A DNA stretch of 64,000 nt from Metabacillus sp. KUDC1714 (GTDB lineage: Bacteria > Bacillota > Bacilli > Bacillales > Bacillaceae), in contig NZ_CP055263.1 of the NCBI RefSeq assembly GCF_014217835.1, positions 1,377,001-1,441,000 on the forward strand, read 5' to 3'. This document shows positions 20,007 through 28,797 of this stretch, one piece after another (the first letter of the stretch is position 1; every line of letters begins with the position of its first letter). The notes under the pieces were generated by a model. It did no database searches. It worked only from the letters and a program-made list of their open reading frames with translations, and had not been told where the DNA came from. The position numbers and the translations under genes were made by a program.

Positions 20007-20264
20007 ATGGAATTTTCATTTGGATTTATAATTTCCATTGCTATTGCAATCTTTTTGGCAATTGACGCACCAAAGCATGATCGTAATCCATGGCTATGGG
20101 GAATCTTAGGGTTCGTATTCGGACCAATCGTACTTGGGATTTACTTAATAGTCACTGGCCGAAAAGTGGCCGGATGGATTATCTTAGTTATTTCCATCTT
20201 ACTTCTTTTACTTGTGATCATATTATTCTCAGTTGGTATGTTCTTTTTGTTTAATGGAATGTAA
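20007..20264 (+). CDS. Small two-helix membrane protein
   Basis: 85 residues. The start at 20007 has GAGGAGGG 7 nt upstream; an ATG seven codons earlier has none. Helices near 2-20 and 50-80, with a central DAPKHDRNPWLWGILGFVFGPIVLGIYLIVT-like stretch (two segments, split here by function only) containing the 'WxWGILGFxFGPIxLGIYL' pattern common to small predicted membrane proteins of Firmicutes. No function assigned. Confidence 0.65.
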   Translation: MEFSFGFIISIAIAIFLAIDAPKHDRNPWLWGILGFVFGPIVLGIYLIVTGRKVAGWIILVISILLLLLVIILFSVGMFFLFNGM

Positions 20265-20283
20265 GTGGAAAAGGAGTAATGCT

Positions 20284-20410
20284 GGGGACAGTCCCCCGCA
20301 TTACTCCTTTTACTGACTTTTGAGTTGTAAGGTGTAATTCGGGGACAGTCCCCACATTATCTTTTTGCTGACTATTGAGCAGTCCTTACTCTATTTTGGG
20401 GACTGTCCCC
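20284..20410. repeat. Three copies of the GGGGAC-W-GTCCCC palindrome
   Basis: Copies at 20284-20296, 20341-20353 and 20398-20410, 57 nt apart each time, each a 6-bp perfect palindrome around one base. The last copy touches the stop codon of the next leftward gene. Degenerate sequence between copies (ATTACTCCTTTTxCTGACT) also partly repeats. Confidence 0.85.
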
Positions 20411-20872
20411 CTAATCAAATGCCCACACAACTTTCCACTCTTCCTCATCTTTCACAACATAAATATCCTGAATGACTCTAAATGTTCCAAACTTACTTTT
20501 AAACGTCTGCTCGACCTCTACACGATAGGCATTCGAGAACTTCTCTGCGTCCTTGGCCATCTTCCAGTTTTTCACTTCCTCTTCATCTCCGAGCTCAAAT
20601 GAGAAGGTCTCAACACCGTAGTGGCTCATATAAATATGTGAACGCTCTGTCACGTATGCATTTTTTGAAAACCGCTCCTGCATCACAGGGTGGAAATGCT
20701 CCCACGCACTTCCGAAGTCACCTTCTTGCTCATAATGATAAAAAGCTTCAACTATGTCCTTTGGATCCTGTTCTCCAACACCTGATAAAACCCTAATAAA
20801 GAAAATCACGAACAAAATCACTGCTACAACTACTATCAAAATAGGAAGCTTACTTGAATTTCGTCTTCTCAT
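20411..20872 (-). CDS. Membrane-anchored protein with NTF2-like extracytoplasmic domain
   Basis: 153 residues. ATG at 20872 is chosen because GAGGTG lies 7 nt upstream. A basic start (MRRRNSSK) and one helix (LPILIVVVAVILFVIFFI) precede an outside domain whose pattern 'DPKDIVEAFYHYEQEGDFGSAWEHFHP' and the end 'FRVIQDIYVVKDEEEWKVVWAFD' suggest an NTF2-like/DUF4878 cone fold. Function unknown. The stop codon abuts a palindromic repeat, which may act as its terminator. Confidence 0.65.
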   Translation of the reverse strand: MRRRNSSKLPILIVVVAVILFVIFFIRVLSGVGEQDPKDIVEAFYHYEQEGDFGSAWEHFHPVMQERFSKNAYVTERSHIYMSHYGVETFSFELGDEEEVKNWKMAKDAEKFSNAYRVEVEQTFKSKFGTFRVIQDIYVVKDEEEWKVVWAFD

Positions 20873-20978
20873 GTTCACACCTCGCTGCCTGTCTACTAAC
20901 AGACTATGATGGGGTGTGGACGAATATTCTTTTGCTTTTATTTTGATTGGGAGACTTTGTTTTGGGGACTGTGTTTTG

Positions 20979-21096
20979 GGGGACTGTCCCCGCTTTATCG
21001 CGTTAACTTAGTCGGGGACTGTCCCCACTTTATCGCATTAACTTAGTCGGGGACTGTCCCCACTTTATCGCATTAACTTAGTCGGGGACTGTCCCC
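20979..21096. repeat. Tandem array of four GGGGACTGTCCCC palindromes, 35-bp period
   Basis: Palindromes at 20979, 21014, 21049 and 21084 are exactly 35 nt apart. The 22-nt between them is nearly identical (ACTTTATCGCATTAACTTAG), so this is a tandem duplication of a repeat-plus-spacer. A truncated copy (GGGGACTGTG) sits just left at 20964. Confidence 0.9.
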
Positions 21097-21156
21097 ACTT
21101 TTTCACCAGTTACCAAATAACAATTTAAGGAAAAACAGCAAATCCTTATCAATTGT

Positions 21157-21165
21157 TGGTATAAT
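21157..21165 (+). promoter_or_regulatory. Extended -10 promoter
   Basis: TG-G-TATAAT, an extended -10 element with no clear -35, 28 nt before the GTG start of the next gene. Confidence 0.55.
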
Positions 21166-21193
21166 AGAGGTTCAGAATAAACTTTAGAAGCGA

Positions 21194-21634
21194 GTGAAAG
21201 AGTTAATGGGAGAAGGAATTAAGTTTCTTGTTGAGGTTGTAAACAACATCCATGACATATTGATTCTTATATTGAATGACGTACTGGGACTTCAAATGAC
21301 TGATAAAGACATGCATTTTTGGATTATGGGGTTTATCGGCATTTTCACCTTTGCTTGTGTATATGTTATTTCTAAATGGTTATCAGAGTTTCCATTTGGG
21401 ATTCATCTTATCGCTTTTTTATATACCTTAACATTTATGTTTGTATTGGTTTTTGCAATCGAAATTCAGCAGGCGATAACCAATAGAGGAAACATGGAGT
21501 TTGTTGATGCTATCATTGGGCTTTGGGGATTTATTGCATTGTTTTTAGTATATGTAGTAATAGCTGTGTTTTTGATTATCACAAAATTAATCTTCAAAAA
21601 GATTAGAAGAAAAGATGATGATGTAGATCTATAG
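21194..21634 (+). CDS. Multi-pass membrane protein, unknown function
   Basis: 146 residues with about three or four membrane segments (near 40-65, 72-93, 108-135) and a basic/acidic tail KKIRRKDDDVDL. The GTG at 21194 and an ATG at 21206 are both possible starts; neither has a strong ribosome site. An extended -10 promoter and a good terminator frame it as a single-gene unit. I do not recognise a family. Confidence 0.6.
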   Translation: MKELMGEGIKFLVEVVNNIHDILILILNDVLGLQMTDKDMHFWIMGFIGIFTFACVYVISKWLSEFPFGIHLIAFLYTLTFMFVLVFAIEIQQAITNRGNMEFVDAIIGLWGFIALFLVYVVIAVFLIITKLIFKKIRRKDDDVDL

Positions 21635-21640
21635 TCAAAT

Positions 21641-21696
21641 AAAAAGAAGTAACAAACTTAGTTGCCATAAAGGCCCTAAGTTTGTTACTTCTTTTT
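21641..21696. terminator. Strong bidirectional terminator
   Basis: A perfect ~21-bp stem (AAAAAGAAGTAACAAACTTA and its complement) with a 14-nt loop between convergent genes. Confidence 0.85.
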
Positions 21697-21704
21697 TCTA
21701 GTTA

Positions 21705-22523
21705 TTAAAGTGAAGTCATAATCCTTTTCTTTTGTACAAAATAAGCCCACTCAGTAAAGCCGATTTCTTTCAGTCTTTTTTGAACTTGTTCAAATTCATC
21801 GCCAATTCTTTCTGGCTTATGGGAATCTGATCCAAATGTTACTTTCACATTGTGGAAAAGTGCTCGTTCTAAGATGTCATCTGCTGGGTACCATCCTCCA
21901 CAATCCTTTGTTTTCCCCGATGTATTAATTTCGATTGCGATATCTTCTTGTCCGATTATTTTTAGTGTTTTTTCAATCACGTCTGTTTCAATATCTGAAA
22001 ATGCTGGATAAAATCCTTTCATCGCATCAATATGACCGAGGATTTGAAACACTCCGCTTTTTGCTGATTTTTGAATTAAGTCATAGTATTCTTCTTTCAA
22101 TTTTATCTGCTCTTGACTAGCTAAACCATCCCAACGACCTTTTTTAAAAATATTAAGGTCTTGAACATAGTGAACGGAGCCAATTATGTAGTCGAATGGA
22201 TGTAAAATATATTGATCTTTATAGACGTCAATATGATCTGGAAAGAAGTCGCTTTCCATTCCTAATAACACATGGATTTTATCTTGATATTTTTCTTTTA
22301 GATGAAGAACCTCATTAATATATGAGACAAATTCACTTTTAGCCATCGAAATTGTTGGGTAGAGATGATCTTCTTCACTATAAAAATAGGGAGAATGGTC
22401 TGAGATCCCTATATAATGAAGCCCATATTCAATAGCTTGCTTTACGTAATCCTCGATTGTTCCGATTGCATGTCCACAGCGATGATGGTGTGTGTGGAGA
22501 TCAAACTTTATAGAATTTGACAT
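21705..22523 (-). CDS. hisJ: Histidinol-phosphatase (PHP family, HisJ-like)
   Basis: Dephosphorylates L-histidinol phosphate in histidine synthesis. PHP metal motifs are all present: DLHTHHHRCGHA at 8-19, GISDHSPY, GMESDF, GSVHY, ILGHIDAMKGF and GSDSHKPERIG. 272 residues, as in the Bacillus HisJ/HisK type. It is a monocistronic unit with no other his genes near, as is common in bacilli. Confidence 0.85.
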   Translation of the reverse strand: MSNSIKFDLHTHHHRCGHAIGTIEDYVKQAIEYGLHYIGISDHSPYFYSEEDHLYPTISMAKSEFVSYINEVLHLKEKYQDKIHVLLGMESDFFPDHIDVYKDQYILHPFDYIIGSVHYVQDLNIFKKGRWDGLASQEQIKLKEEYYDLIQKSAKSGVFQILGHIDAMKGFYPAFSDIETDVIEKTLKIIGQEDIAIEINTSGKTKDCGGWYPADDILERALFHNVKVTFGSDSHKPERIGDEFEQVQKRLKEIGFTEWAYFVQKKRIMTSL

Positions 22524-22598
22524 TTCCTAAGCCCCCCTACTAAAATTAACCAATTTATCTAACTTTATCATAGCTTAGATATCTATTTTTATCCATTA

Positions 22599-22637
22599 AA
22601 AGGACCCCCACTATTTTATGCGTGGAGGCCCGGTTTA
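22599..22637 (-). terminator. Terminator of the first PepSY gene
   Basis: GC-rich stem GGCCTCCAC with GTGGGGGTCC (one bulged base), followed on the minus strand by TTTTAA. Confidence 0.65.
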
Positions 22638-22649
22638 TACTACTATCTA

Positions 22650-23228
22650 TCAATCATCATCGTCGTCATCGTCGTCGTTATCCAATTCCAACTCTACTAC
22701 CTTTTTACTGTGAGCATCAATTGTGATTTCTGCTTCACCCTTATCTGTCTTTAATTCCATTTCATACTCGTATCTACCGTCATCTTCGTCTAATTCAATT
22801 TTAACAACTTCACCCGTTACGTTCTTTTTTGCAATTGCAATTGCTTCTTCTTCTGAAATCATTGATTCTGTCGCTGATGATGAAGCTTGAACCTCACGAT
22901 CATCATCGTCATCATCGTCATTGCGATTTTCATCAACCTTAATAATTTCAGCTGTATATGCATCTACATCAATATCAAATTCTTTATTATCTTTATCTAT
23001 ATCCACTTCATAGTACGTTTTACCATTATAATCTCTATCTAATTCAACGCTCTCGACATGCCCATCTACCTTTTTCAATGCGGCTGCTTTCGCTTTTTCA
23101 ATTCCTATTAATTCCTTTGTCTGCTCAGCCTTTTTCTGATTATCCTCTTGTGCATATCCATGATTAATTGCTATTGAACCACCTAGTACAATTGCTGCAG
23201 CTAACGTAACAGTAACGATCTTTTTCAT
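22650..23228 (-). CDS. Secreted PepSY-domain protein with poly-Asp stretches
   Basis: 192 residues with a signal peptide (1-26, NHGYAQ). Two PepSY repeats lie near 40-98 and 125-182 ('G.EKAKAAALKKV.G.V..VELD...G..YYEVDI' and 'SEEEAIAIAKKNVTGEVVKIELD'). They are separated by a run of seven Asp, and the protein ends in nine Asp. PepSY domains often regulate peptidases or sensors outside the cell; the Asp runs could bind cations. It resembles the YkoI/YkoJ proteins next to the YkoGH system of B. subtilis, and a related two-component pair is just upstream here. Confidence 0.8.
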   Translation of the reverse strand: MKKIVTVTLAAAIVLGGSIAINHGYAQEDNQKKAEQTKELIGIEKAKAAALKKVDGHVESVELDRDYNGKTYYEVDIDKDNKEFDIDVDAYTAEIIKVDENRNDDDDDDDREVQASSSATESMISEEEAIAIAKKNVTGEVVKIELDEDDGRYEYEMELKTDKGEAEITIDAHSKKVVELELDNDDDDDDDD

Positions 23229-23347
23229 TTTCTCTTTCCTCCTAAGTGTTTTGTCTTACAGTCTCTACTATAAACAGTGAAGATTAGAGGAAGGAAAAAG
23301 AAAGATTAAAATTTGCTGAGAAAGTTTTTAGATTTTCTCATTTATTT

Positions 23348-23462
23348 GGGGACAGTCCCTCTTTTTATAGTGGGGACTGTCCCCCTGCTATCTTAATCCT
23401 TGAGTTCATTGTGTTTTACTATGTTGGGGACAGTCCCCCACTATTGATTAGGGACTGTCCCC
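23348..23462. repeat. Four copies of the GGGGAC-W-GTCCCC palindrome
   Basis: Copies at 23348-23360 (last base changed), 23372-23384, 23426-23438 and 23450-23462 (first base changed). They come as two pairs, each with a 24-nt offset, filling the space between the two PepSY genes. Confidence 0.85.
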
Positions 23463-23473
23463 AATTAAACAAT

Positions 23474-24214
23474 TCATTCCTCCTCATCACTTTCGTCCTC
23501 GTCCTCTTCATGGTCCTCCCAGGAGACGTTTTTGATTTCGCGGGTGTAGGCGTCAATTTGCAGTACGGCCTCTTGGTCTTCATTTATTTCGACTTCGACT
23601 AGGTAATATGGCGTTTGATTAGGTGGTTCATAAAAGTCAACTTCATCTACTGTACCTTTTACATGTTCTTCGGCAATCGTGATTGCTTCGGTTTCAGTTA
23701 AGATACGTGGTTTTTCTTTTGTTGAGCTAATGATATCCCCTGAATACGAATCTACTTTTAATGTTATGTTTTCGTTATTTTTACTTACAACAGCTTTATA
23801 ATACGAGTTGTTGTTTTCTTGCACGAGATCAATTGATTTCACCGTACCTTGTGAGGAAACTATCGCTTCGACTTGTTTCTGAGTAAGTTGCTTTGGTGCT
23901 GTTTTTTCAGGAGTTTCTTTAGGGATCTCCTCGGGCTTTTCACCCCTTTTTATAGAATTGACCTCCCCACTTTTTGCATCAATTCTAATATGATAGACCC
24001 CTGTTTCAAGCTGCATTTCAACGTGATATTCATCTGCAGATTTAGTTGTCTTTAGTATGTCACCAGGGTATTTATCCAGTGCCGCTTTGTTTGCTTCATC
24101 TTCTGTTAGCGATTGGGCTGATAATGATGGCGCCCATAATTGGAATCCGACAATGACAATCAGAGCTAAAACGAGAGTAGCTGCGGCGGTCCATATCCAT
24201 TTTTTATTTTTCAT
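23474..24214 (-). CDS. Membrane-anchored protein with three PepSY repeats and acidic tail
   Basis: 246 residues. One N-terminal helix (WIWTAAATLVLALIVIVGFQL) then PepSY repeats near 36-88, 110-165 and 170-228, and a tail of almost only Asp/Glu (DHEEDEDESDEEE). It lies 72 nt downstream of the sensor kinase gene on the same strand, as ykoI lies after ykoH in B. subtilis, so it may sense or tune the kinase (inference). With the secreted PepSY protein it makes a four-gene cluster. Confidence 0.82.
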   Translation of the reverse strand: MKNKKWIWTAAATLVLALIVIVGFQLWAPSLSAQSLTEDEANKAALDKYPGDILKTTKSADEYHVEMQLETGVYHIRIDAKSGEVNSIKRGEKPEEIPKETPEKTAPKQLTQKQVEAIVSSQGTVKSIDLVQENNNSYYKAVVSKNNENITLKVDSYSGDIISSTKEKPRILTETEAITIAEEHVKGTVDEVDFYEPPNQTPYYLVEVEINEDQEAVLQIDAYTREIKNVSWEDHEEDEDESDEEE

Positions 24215-24286
24215 CGTGTCACCTCATCCAACATTTTGTTGGCTATATTATATCGTTGAAAAATGAGAACTTGCTGAGAAAGCAGG

Positions 24287-25636
24287 TTATTTGCTCGGTA
24301 AAAATAGTGTCACAGTTGTACCTCTGCCTTCAAGACTATTCATTTCAATCCGTACATGTATTGCATCTGCAATTTCCTTTGCTACAGATAATCCTAAACC
24401 AGATCCGCCTTGCTTTCGCGTTCTCGCTTTGTCTACCCGATAAAAGCGGTCAAACACTTTCTCCAGTTCATTTTTTGGGATTCCAATTCCTCTATCTTCA
24501 ATTCGAACATAAGCTTCGTTGCCTGTTTTTCCAATGTAGACAGCTATAAACTCATCACTGTATTTTCTCGCATTGTCTAAAAAGATAAACAATAGCTGTT
24601 TTAACTTTTGTACGTCTGAAGTTGCAAAAACCTCATCTTTTGAATGGATCTCGATGTTTCGATGGTAGGCATTTTGAAACACTTTTGCTGATTCGGCCAT
24701 GAATTCAATTAGGTTGATTTTTTCAAGCTTGATATTCCATTGTTCCTGATGTTTTGCCAGGAGGAGCAATTGCTCAGTCATTTCTCCCATTCTAATTGCT
24801 TCTGAATGAATGGCCTCGATTGATTCGTCAAATAAGTCAGGGCGTTCCATCCCTCTTCTTTTTAAAAGATCGGCATAGCTTTCGATAATCGTTAATGGTG
24901 TTTTTAATTCATGTGATGCATTTGATACGAATTGCTCCTGCTTTTCAAAGTTAGTCTGCAGTAGATCAATCATGTGATTAAAGGTTTCACCCATTTCTAC
25001 AAGTTCATCCTTGGATTTACCTTTAAAACTGATGCGCTTGAATTGACCACTTTGTTGAATTTCTTTCATCGTATCAATCATCGATCTGATTGGACGGGTA
25101 ATTAAGTTACTAAGGATACTACTTGAGATTAGCACCGGTATCATTGCAATAATGGTTACTGCGATTAACACAATGCGTAAAATGCCAAGCATTTCTTCTG
25201 TTGTGTGAATGCTTTTCGTGATTTGGAGATTGACAATACTTCCATCTGTCCAGATGATTGGATTTGATGCAAATACATATTTTTTCTGATTATAAGTGAT
25301 GATTTCACTTTTTTCTCCTGGATAAAAAATAGGTTTTCGATCCTTTAAAGGGTTTTCTGAATGTGATGTAATGGTCGAGGACTTTTTATTTGTTTCTCCT
25401 ACAATTTGCACCATGCCATCAATCGGCACATAAGCACGAAGAAGATTATTTGGTGCAATTTGATTAACAGCATCACTAACATCTTTCGCAATTTTTTCAG
25501 TTTCCGCTTTTGTCCGATCAAGTTCATTCGTCATGATCATGTTGCTAAAAACAAGATAAATTGCGACATTCATTAAAATTAACAGGAAAATAAATAACAC
25601 GGCGGTATATAAATTGATTTTATTTCGAAGCCTCAT
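24287..25636 (-). CDS. ykoH: Sensor histidine kinase, YkoH-like
   Basis: Membrane sensor kinase of 449 residues. Helices near 12-31 and 152-175 enclose an outside sensor loop; a HAMP linker follows, then the phospho-acceptor H242 in SNASHELKTPLT, and an ATPase domain with DNARKYS (N-box), EDRGIGIPKNE and GGSGLGLSVAK. The start codon overlaps the regulator's stop by 4 nt, so the two are translationally coupled. Order regulator-kinase-PepSY matches ykoG-ykoH-ykoI. Signal unknown; a cation or envelope cue fits the acidic PepSY partners. Confidence 0.85.
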   Translation of the reverse strand: MRLRNKINLYTAVLFIFLLILMNVAIYLVFSNMIMTNELDRTKAETEKIAKDVSDAVNQIAPNNLLRAYVPIDGMVQIVGETNKKSSTITSHSENPLKDRKPIFYPGEKSEIITYNQKKYVFASNPIIWTDGSIVNLQITKSIHTTEEMLGILRIVLIAVTIIAMIPVLISSSILSNLITRPIRSMIDTMKEIQQSGQFKRISFKGKSKDELVEMGETFNHMIDLLQTNFEKQEQFVSNASHELKTPLTIIESYADLLKRRGMERPDLFDESIEAIHSEAIRMGEMTEQLLLLAKHQEQWNIKLEKINLIEFMAESAKVFQNAYHRNIEIHSKDEVFATSDVQKLKQLLFIFLDNARKYSDEFIAVYIGKTGNEAYVRIEDRGIGIPKNELEKVFDRFYRVDKARTRKQGGSGLGLSVAKEIADAIHVRIEMNSLEGRGTTVTLFLPSK

Positions 25637-26334
25637 TTTGGATCCTTTAAGACGTATCCAACGCCTCTAACTGTATGTATAAGTGGTGTTTCAAAGTTGA
25701 AATCGATCTTTTTACGAACATAACGAATATACACATCCACAACATTCGTGTCGCCAAAATAATCATAGCCCCAAACTGCCTCCAAAATTTGATCTCTGTT
25801 CAACACTTGTCGCTTATTTTTCAGCAAATATAGCAGTAAATCATATTCCTTTGGAGTTAAATCAATTTCGCTTTCTCCTCTAATGACCTCACGAGTTTTA
25901 TCATTCAGCTTTAAATCACCAGCAGATAACCATTCGTCATTATTCACTTCACTTGTTGGAGTGGTAGATCGCATCCTTAAAACAGCGCGAATTCTAGCAA
26001 ATAATTCTTCAATTTGGAACGGTTTTGTTATATAGTCATTCGCGCCAAGATCAAGGCCAGACACTTTATCCTCAACAGACCCCTTTGCAGTTAATAAAAT
26101 CACAGGAGTCATCGTGTCATTCGCTCGGATCCGACGAAGCAGTTCAATTCCACTTAACCCTGGAAGCATGACATCTAGTAAGATCAAATCCCAGTTCCCA
26201 GATCGATAGGCTTCAAGAGCTTCAACGCCATCAGAGGCCTTTCCGACTTGGTAGCCTTCGTATTCTAGCTCTAATTCGAGTAGCCTTTGAATTTTTTCTT
26301 CGTCTTCTACGATAAGTATCGATTCTTTGGTCAT
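25633..26334 (-). CDS. ykoG: OmpR-family response regulator, YkoG-like
   Basis: Receiver domain 1-120 with acidic pocket E10-D11, phospho-acceptor D54 (LILLDVMLPG), T82 and K104 (YITKPF); winged-helix DNA-binding domain 135-233 ending in IHTVRGVGYVL. 233 residues, standard. First gene of the cluster; its target is probably the PepSY genes and itself. Confidence 0.88.
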   Translation of the reverse strand: MTKESILIVEDEEKIQRLLELELEYEGYQVGKASDGVEALEAYRSGNWDLILLDVMLPGLSGIELLRRIRANDTMTPVILLTAKGSVEDKVSGLDLGANDYITKPFQIEELFARIRAVLRMRSTTPTSEVNNDEWLSAGDLKLNDKTREVIRGESEIDLTPKEYDLLLYLLKNKRQVLNRDQILEAVWGYDYFGDTNVVDVYIRYVRKKIDFNFETPLIHTVRGVGYVLKDPK

Positions 26335-26359
26335 TTGGTTTGCCTCCTTTTCATTTGGT

Positions 26360-26421
26360 GGGGACTGTTTGGTGGGGACTGTCCCTCACTGCTTTAAAGC
26401 ACCAGATTGGAGACTGTCCCC
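26360..26421. repeat. GGGGAC-W-GTCCCC repeats upstream of the ykoGH-like operon
   Basis: A truncated copy near 26360, a copy at 26374-26386 ending CCCT, and a copy at 26409-26421 with one base changed (GGAGAC). They lie 25-90 nt upstream of the response regulator start, inside its likely promoter region. Confidence 0.75.
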
Positions 26422-26589
26422 CAATTTATTATACCAGTTCATGGAAGTAAGGTTTCAATATTAAACTCACAAATAAAGATAGCCTAAATCATAGTAGACT
26501 TCTCTATAAATATACTCTAGATCATGTTTAAAGCATTAATAAAAAGACAAAAATAGTAAGATAAAACCTTATGACGGGAGGTAGTAAGT

Positions 26590-26784
26590 GTGAACACTAG
26601 ACATTATGTCATTTTTGCTATTATCTTAATTTTTATTTGTACACTAGGAAGTGCATATGCCTTTAAAGAGGAACCTAAGCCAATAGAGATCCATACTCCC
26701 CAAAGGAAAATTGAAAGGCAATTACCTACTCCAGATCAGACATCTTTTAATCAATCAAACGCTGATGAACGTTCTTTAAAATGA
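26590..26784 (+). CDS. Small exported or membrane-anchored peptide
   Basis: 64 residues from a GTG start with GGGAGGT 7 nt upstream. One N-terminal helix (VIFAIILIFICTLGSAYAF) is followed by a hydrophilic tail (KEEPKPIEIHTPQRKIERQ). AYA-F could be a signal peptidase site. Unknown function. The stop codon is 2 nt from a palindromic repeat. Confidence 0.55.
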   Translation: MNTRHYVIFAIILIFICTLGSAYAFKEEPKPIEIHTPQRKIERQLPTPDQTSFNQSNADERSLK

Positions 26785-26786
26785 AT

Positions 26787-26856
26787 GGGGACTGTCCCCA
26801 TTTAAGTGAGAATAGTCCTAAAATTAAAGGTTTAAATAGAAGTGGGGACTGTCCCC
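26787..26856. repeat. Two extended copies of the GGGGACTGTCCCC palindrome
   Basis: Copies at 26787-26799 and 26844-26856, 57 nt apart. Both have extended symmetric flanks (AATGGGGAC..GTCCCCATT; AGAAGTGGGGAC..GTCCCCACTTCT, 12-bp arms), able to form a hairpin in RNA or single-stranded DNA. Confidence 0.85.
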
Positions 26857-26884
26857 ACTTCTTCCACTTCTTCTATTCCAATAC

Positions 26885-26914
26885 AAAAAAACCACAGAAC
26901 CAAAATCTGTGGTT
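26885..26914 (-). terminator. Terminator of xpaC-yaaN
   Basis: 9-bp stem AACCACAGA/TCTGTGGTT with a 7-nt loop and a minus-strand T-run, 33 nt after the yaaN stop codon. Confidence 0.8.
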
Positions 26915-26946
26915 GGATAAAATTCATTAAGAAACTCCGCAGAGAC

Positions 26947-28080
26947 TCACATCCCCGTCAACTTCTTCTTCAAATCAGTCTCCATTGATGCTAAGTCCTG
27001 TTCAGCCTGAATACGTTTTGCTCTACCCTCTGCTTGAATACGGAGGGTTTCTTCTAGTGTTGATACTAAATGATCCTGTACTTTTTTAAGAGTATCAACA
27101 TCGACAAGGCCTCGTTCGTTTTCCCTTGCAGTTTCCAGTGTGTTTACCTTTAACATTTCAGCATTTTTTAACAAAAGATCGTTCGTAGTTTTCGAGACTA
27201 GCTTTTGCGCCTCAACAGCGTTCTTTTGACGAAGCAAGGTGAGAGCGATTGCCACTTGGTTTTTCCAAAGTGGGATGGCTGTTGTGATTGATGACTGGAT
27301 TTTCTCTACTAATGCTTGGTTGGCACTTTGAATTAAGCGAATTTGTGGTGCGCTTTGCATTGTGATTTGTCTGCTTAGGACTAGGTCATGTGTACGCTTT
27401 TCTAAGCGGTCGGCGAATTGCATGAGATCATTGACCTCTTGAAAAGCCATTTGGTCTTGGGTTAATTCAGCCTTTTTCTTTAATTCTGGGATTGATTTTT
27501 TCTCTAATTCTTCAAGCTTTAGTTCTCCTGCAGCAATATAGACATTTAATGCGTGAAAATATTCTTTGTTTTTTTCATATAGTTGTTCAAGAACATTGAT
27601 GTCACCGAGAAGATCATTTTTTGAGTGTTCTAATTTCACTGTAATGCGATCAATTTGCGCTCCGGTTTTTTGGTATTTTGACAAGACCTCCTGAACTGAG
27701 TTCGATATCTTGCCAAACATCTTTGAAAGAAGATTGCGTTTTTCCGGCTTTAAATCATCAGGACTCACTTGTTCTAGCTTTTTCATGAGATCACCGATAA
27801 TCTCACCAATTTCACCGCTATCCTTCTTTTGCACATGGTCTAGCATTGTATGTGAAAAGTTTAATAGCTTTGTTTGCGCTTGGCTGCCATATAAAGAGAT
27901 AGCTTGCTGGTTTTTCGGATCAATTTGTTCCGCTAGCTGAATGGCTTTTTGGCGATTTTCTTCAGGTAAGACATCAACTAGTCGTTTTGGCTTTGCTGGT
28001 GTAGCTTTATCATCGATTACAACCTCATTTTCACCAAATGGGTTAGAAAGTAAATCATCAAGTTCACTATTTTTACTCAT
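26947..28080 (-). CDS. yaaN: TelA family (toxic anion resistance) protein, YaaN-like
   Basis: 377-residue, largely helical cytoplasmic protein of the TelA/KlaA family (tellurite and toxic anion resistance, cell-surface stress). The ATG at 28080 is used because AGGAGGT lies 8 nt upstream. Family features: [27 protein letters not shown] and [24 protein letters not shown]. It follows xpaC by 19 nt, the same pair as xpaC-yaaN of B. subtilis. Tellurite resistance is a family name, not shown here. Confidence 0.88.
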   Translation of the reverse strand: MSKNSELDDLLSNPFGENEVVIDDKATPAKPKRLVDVLPEENRQKAIQLAEQIDPKNQQAISLYGSQAQTKLLNFSHTMLDHVQKKDSGEIGEIIGDLMKKLEQVSPDDLKPEKRNLLSKMFGKISNSVQEVLSKYQKTGAQIDRITVKLEHSKNDLLGDINVLEQLYEKNKEYFHALNVYIAAGELKLEELEKKSIPELKKKAELTQDQMAFQEVNDLMQFADRLEKRTHDLVLSRQITMQSAPQIRLIQSANQALVEKIQSSITTAIPLWKNQVAIALTLLRQKNAVEAQKLVSKTTNDLLLKNAEMLKVNTLETARENERGLVDVDTLKKVQDHLVSTLEETLRIQAEGRAKRIQAEQDLASMETDLKKKLTGM

Positions 28081-28099
28081 ATGAACAGACCTCCTAGTG

Positions 28100-28726
28100 T
28101 CATTTTTTGATTGTTTTATTAATAGAAAGCTTGGCAACATCTAGTTCAAATTGTAAATGATCAATATCCTTTGATAGCACATCGTATAAATCCTTCTCCA
28201 AGGTCTCGGCAAGATTAGAGATCGTTCTGCGTGTTTCACTTAAAGAAATTGATAACTCAGCATTCTTCTTTGGTTGCGCTGCTAAAAATGCATATTTTTC
28301 ACTGATTTCGACCATTGAGTCTAAGTGAGAATAAAAAAATGGTTCTACTAAGTAAAAACGTTTAGGTTCATTTTTGGTAATCGAATAGATTTTGTTAACG
28401 ATCCGAATAATTTCAATGTTTTGCTTTATAGAAGCGACTGATCGCACATTCAAAAGTGCCTTTCTGAGTCGCCTGATTTTTTTGCTGGCTTCGTTTAAGT
28501 TCTTCTTTATATATTGATATTCCTTCTTCGTAAGCTGATTCTGTTTTAAAAAGCGATGTGTTGTCATCCCTTTAATTGTTAGGTAAACGACACCACCTCC
28601 ACCTAATGCATAAGCGCTTGCAAGGAGGAATGGTTGATGAAATGCGAAAAAACTCCCAAGCCAAATTGTACCTGTTGAAAATGTAGCTACTGATGACCGA
28701 AGTAAAAAGTTAACTAATTGTTTCAA
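28100..28726 (-). CDS. xpaC: XpaC-like membrane protein
   Basis: 208 residues. Two N-terminal helices (near 8-30 and 33-52), then a cytoplasmic helical region 60-208. The '[25 protein letters not shown]' and '[26 protein letters not shown]' segments are typical of the XpaC family (named for hydrolysis of 5-bromo-4-chloroindolyl phosphate). It works with TelA-type partners; the two genes form an operon here. Confidence 0.85.
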   Translation of the reverse strand: MKQLVNFLLRSSVATFSTGTIWLGSFFAFHQPFLLASAYALGGGGVVYLTIKGMTTHRFLKQNQLTKKEYQYIKKNLNEASKKIRRLRKALLNVRSVASIKQNIEIIRIVNKIYSITKNEPKRFYLVEPFFYSHLDSMVEISEKYAFLAAQPKKNAELSISLSETRRTISNLAETLEKDLYDVLSKDIDHLQFELDVAKLSINKTIKK

Positions 28727-28797
28727 TCGTATCGACTCCTATTATTATCGTACTAATATTAGTACGTATGATGAAGGAAGAAAGTTTCATTATTTAG

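Noticed and set aside
20979..21096. Possible CRISPR array (palindromic repeats at regular 35-nt spacing)
   Set aside because: The sequences between palindromes are nearly identical, only four units exist, the repeat is 13 bp, and no cas genes are near. It is a tandem REP duplication.
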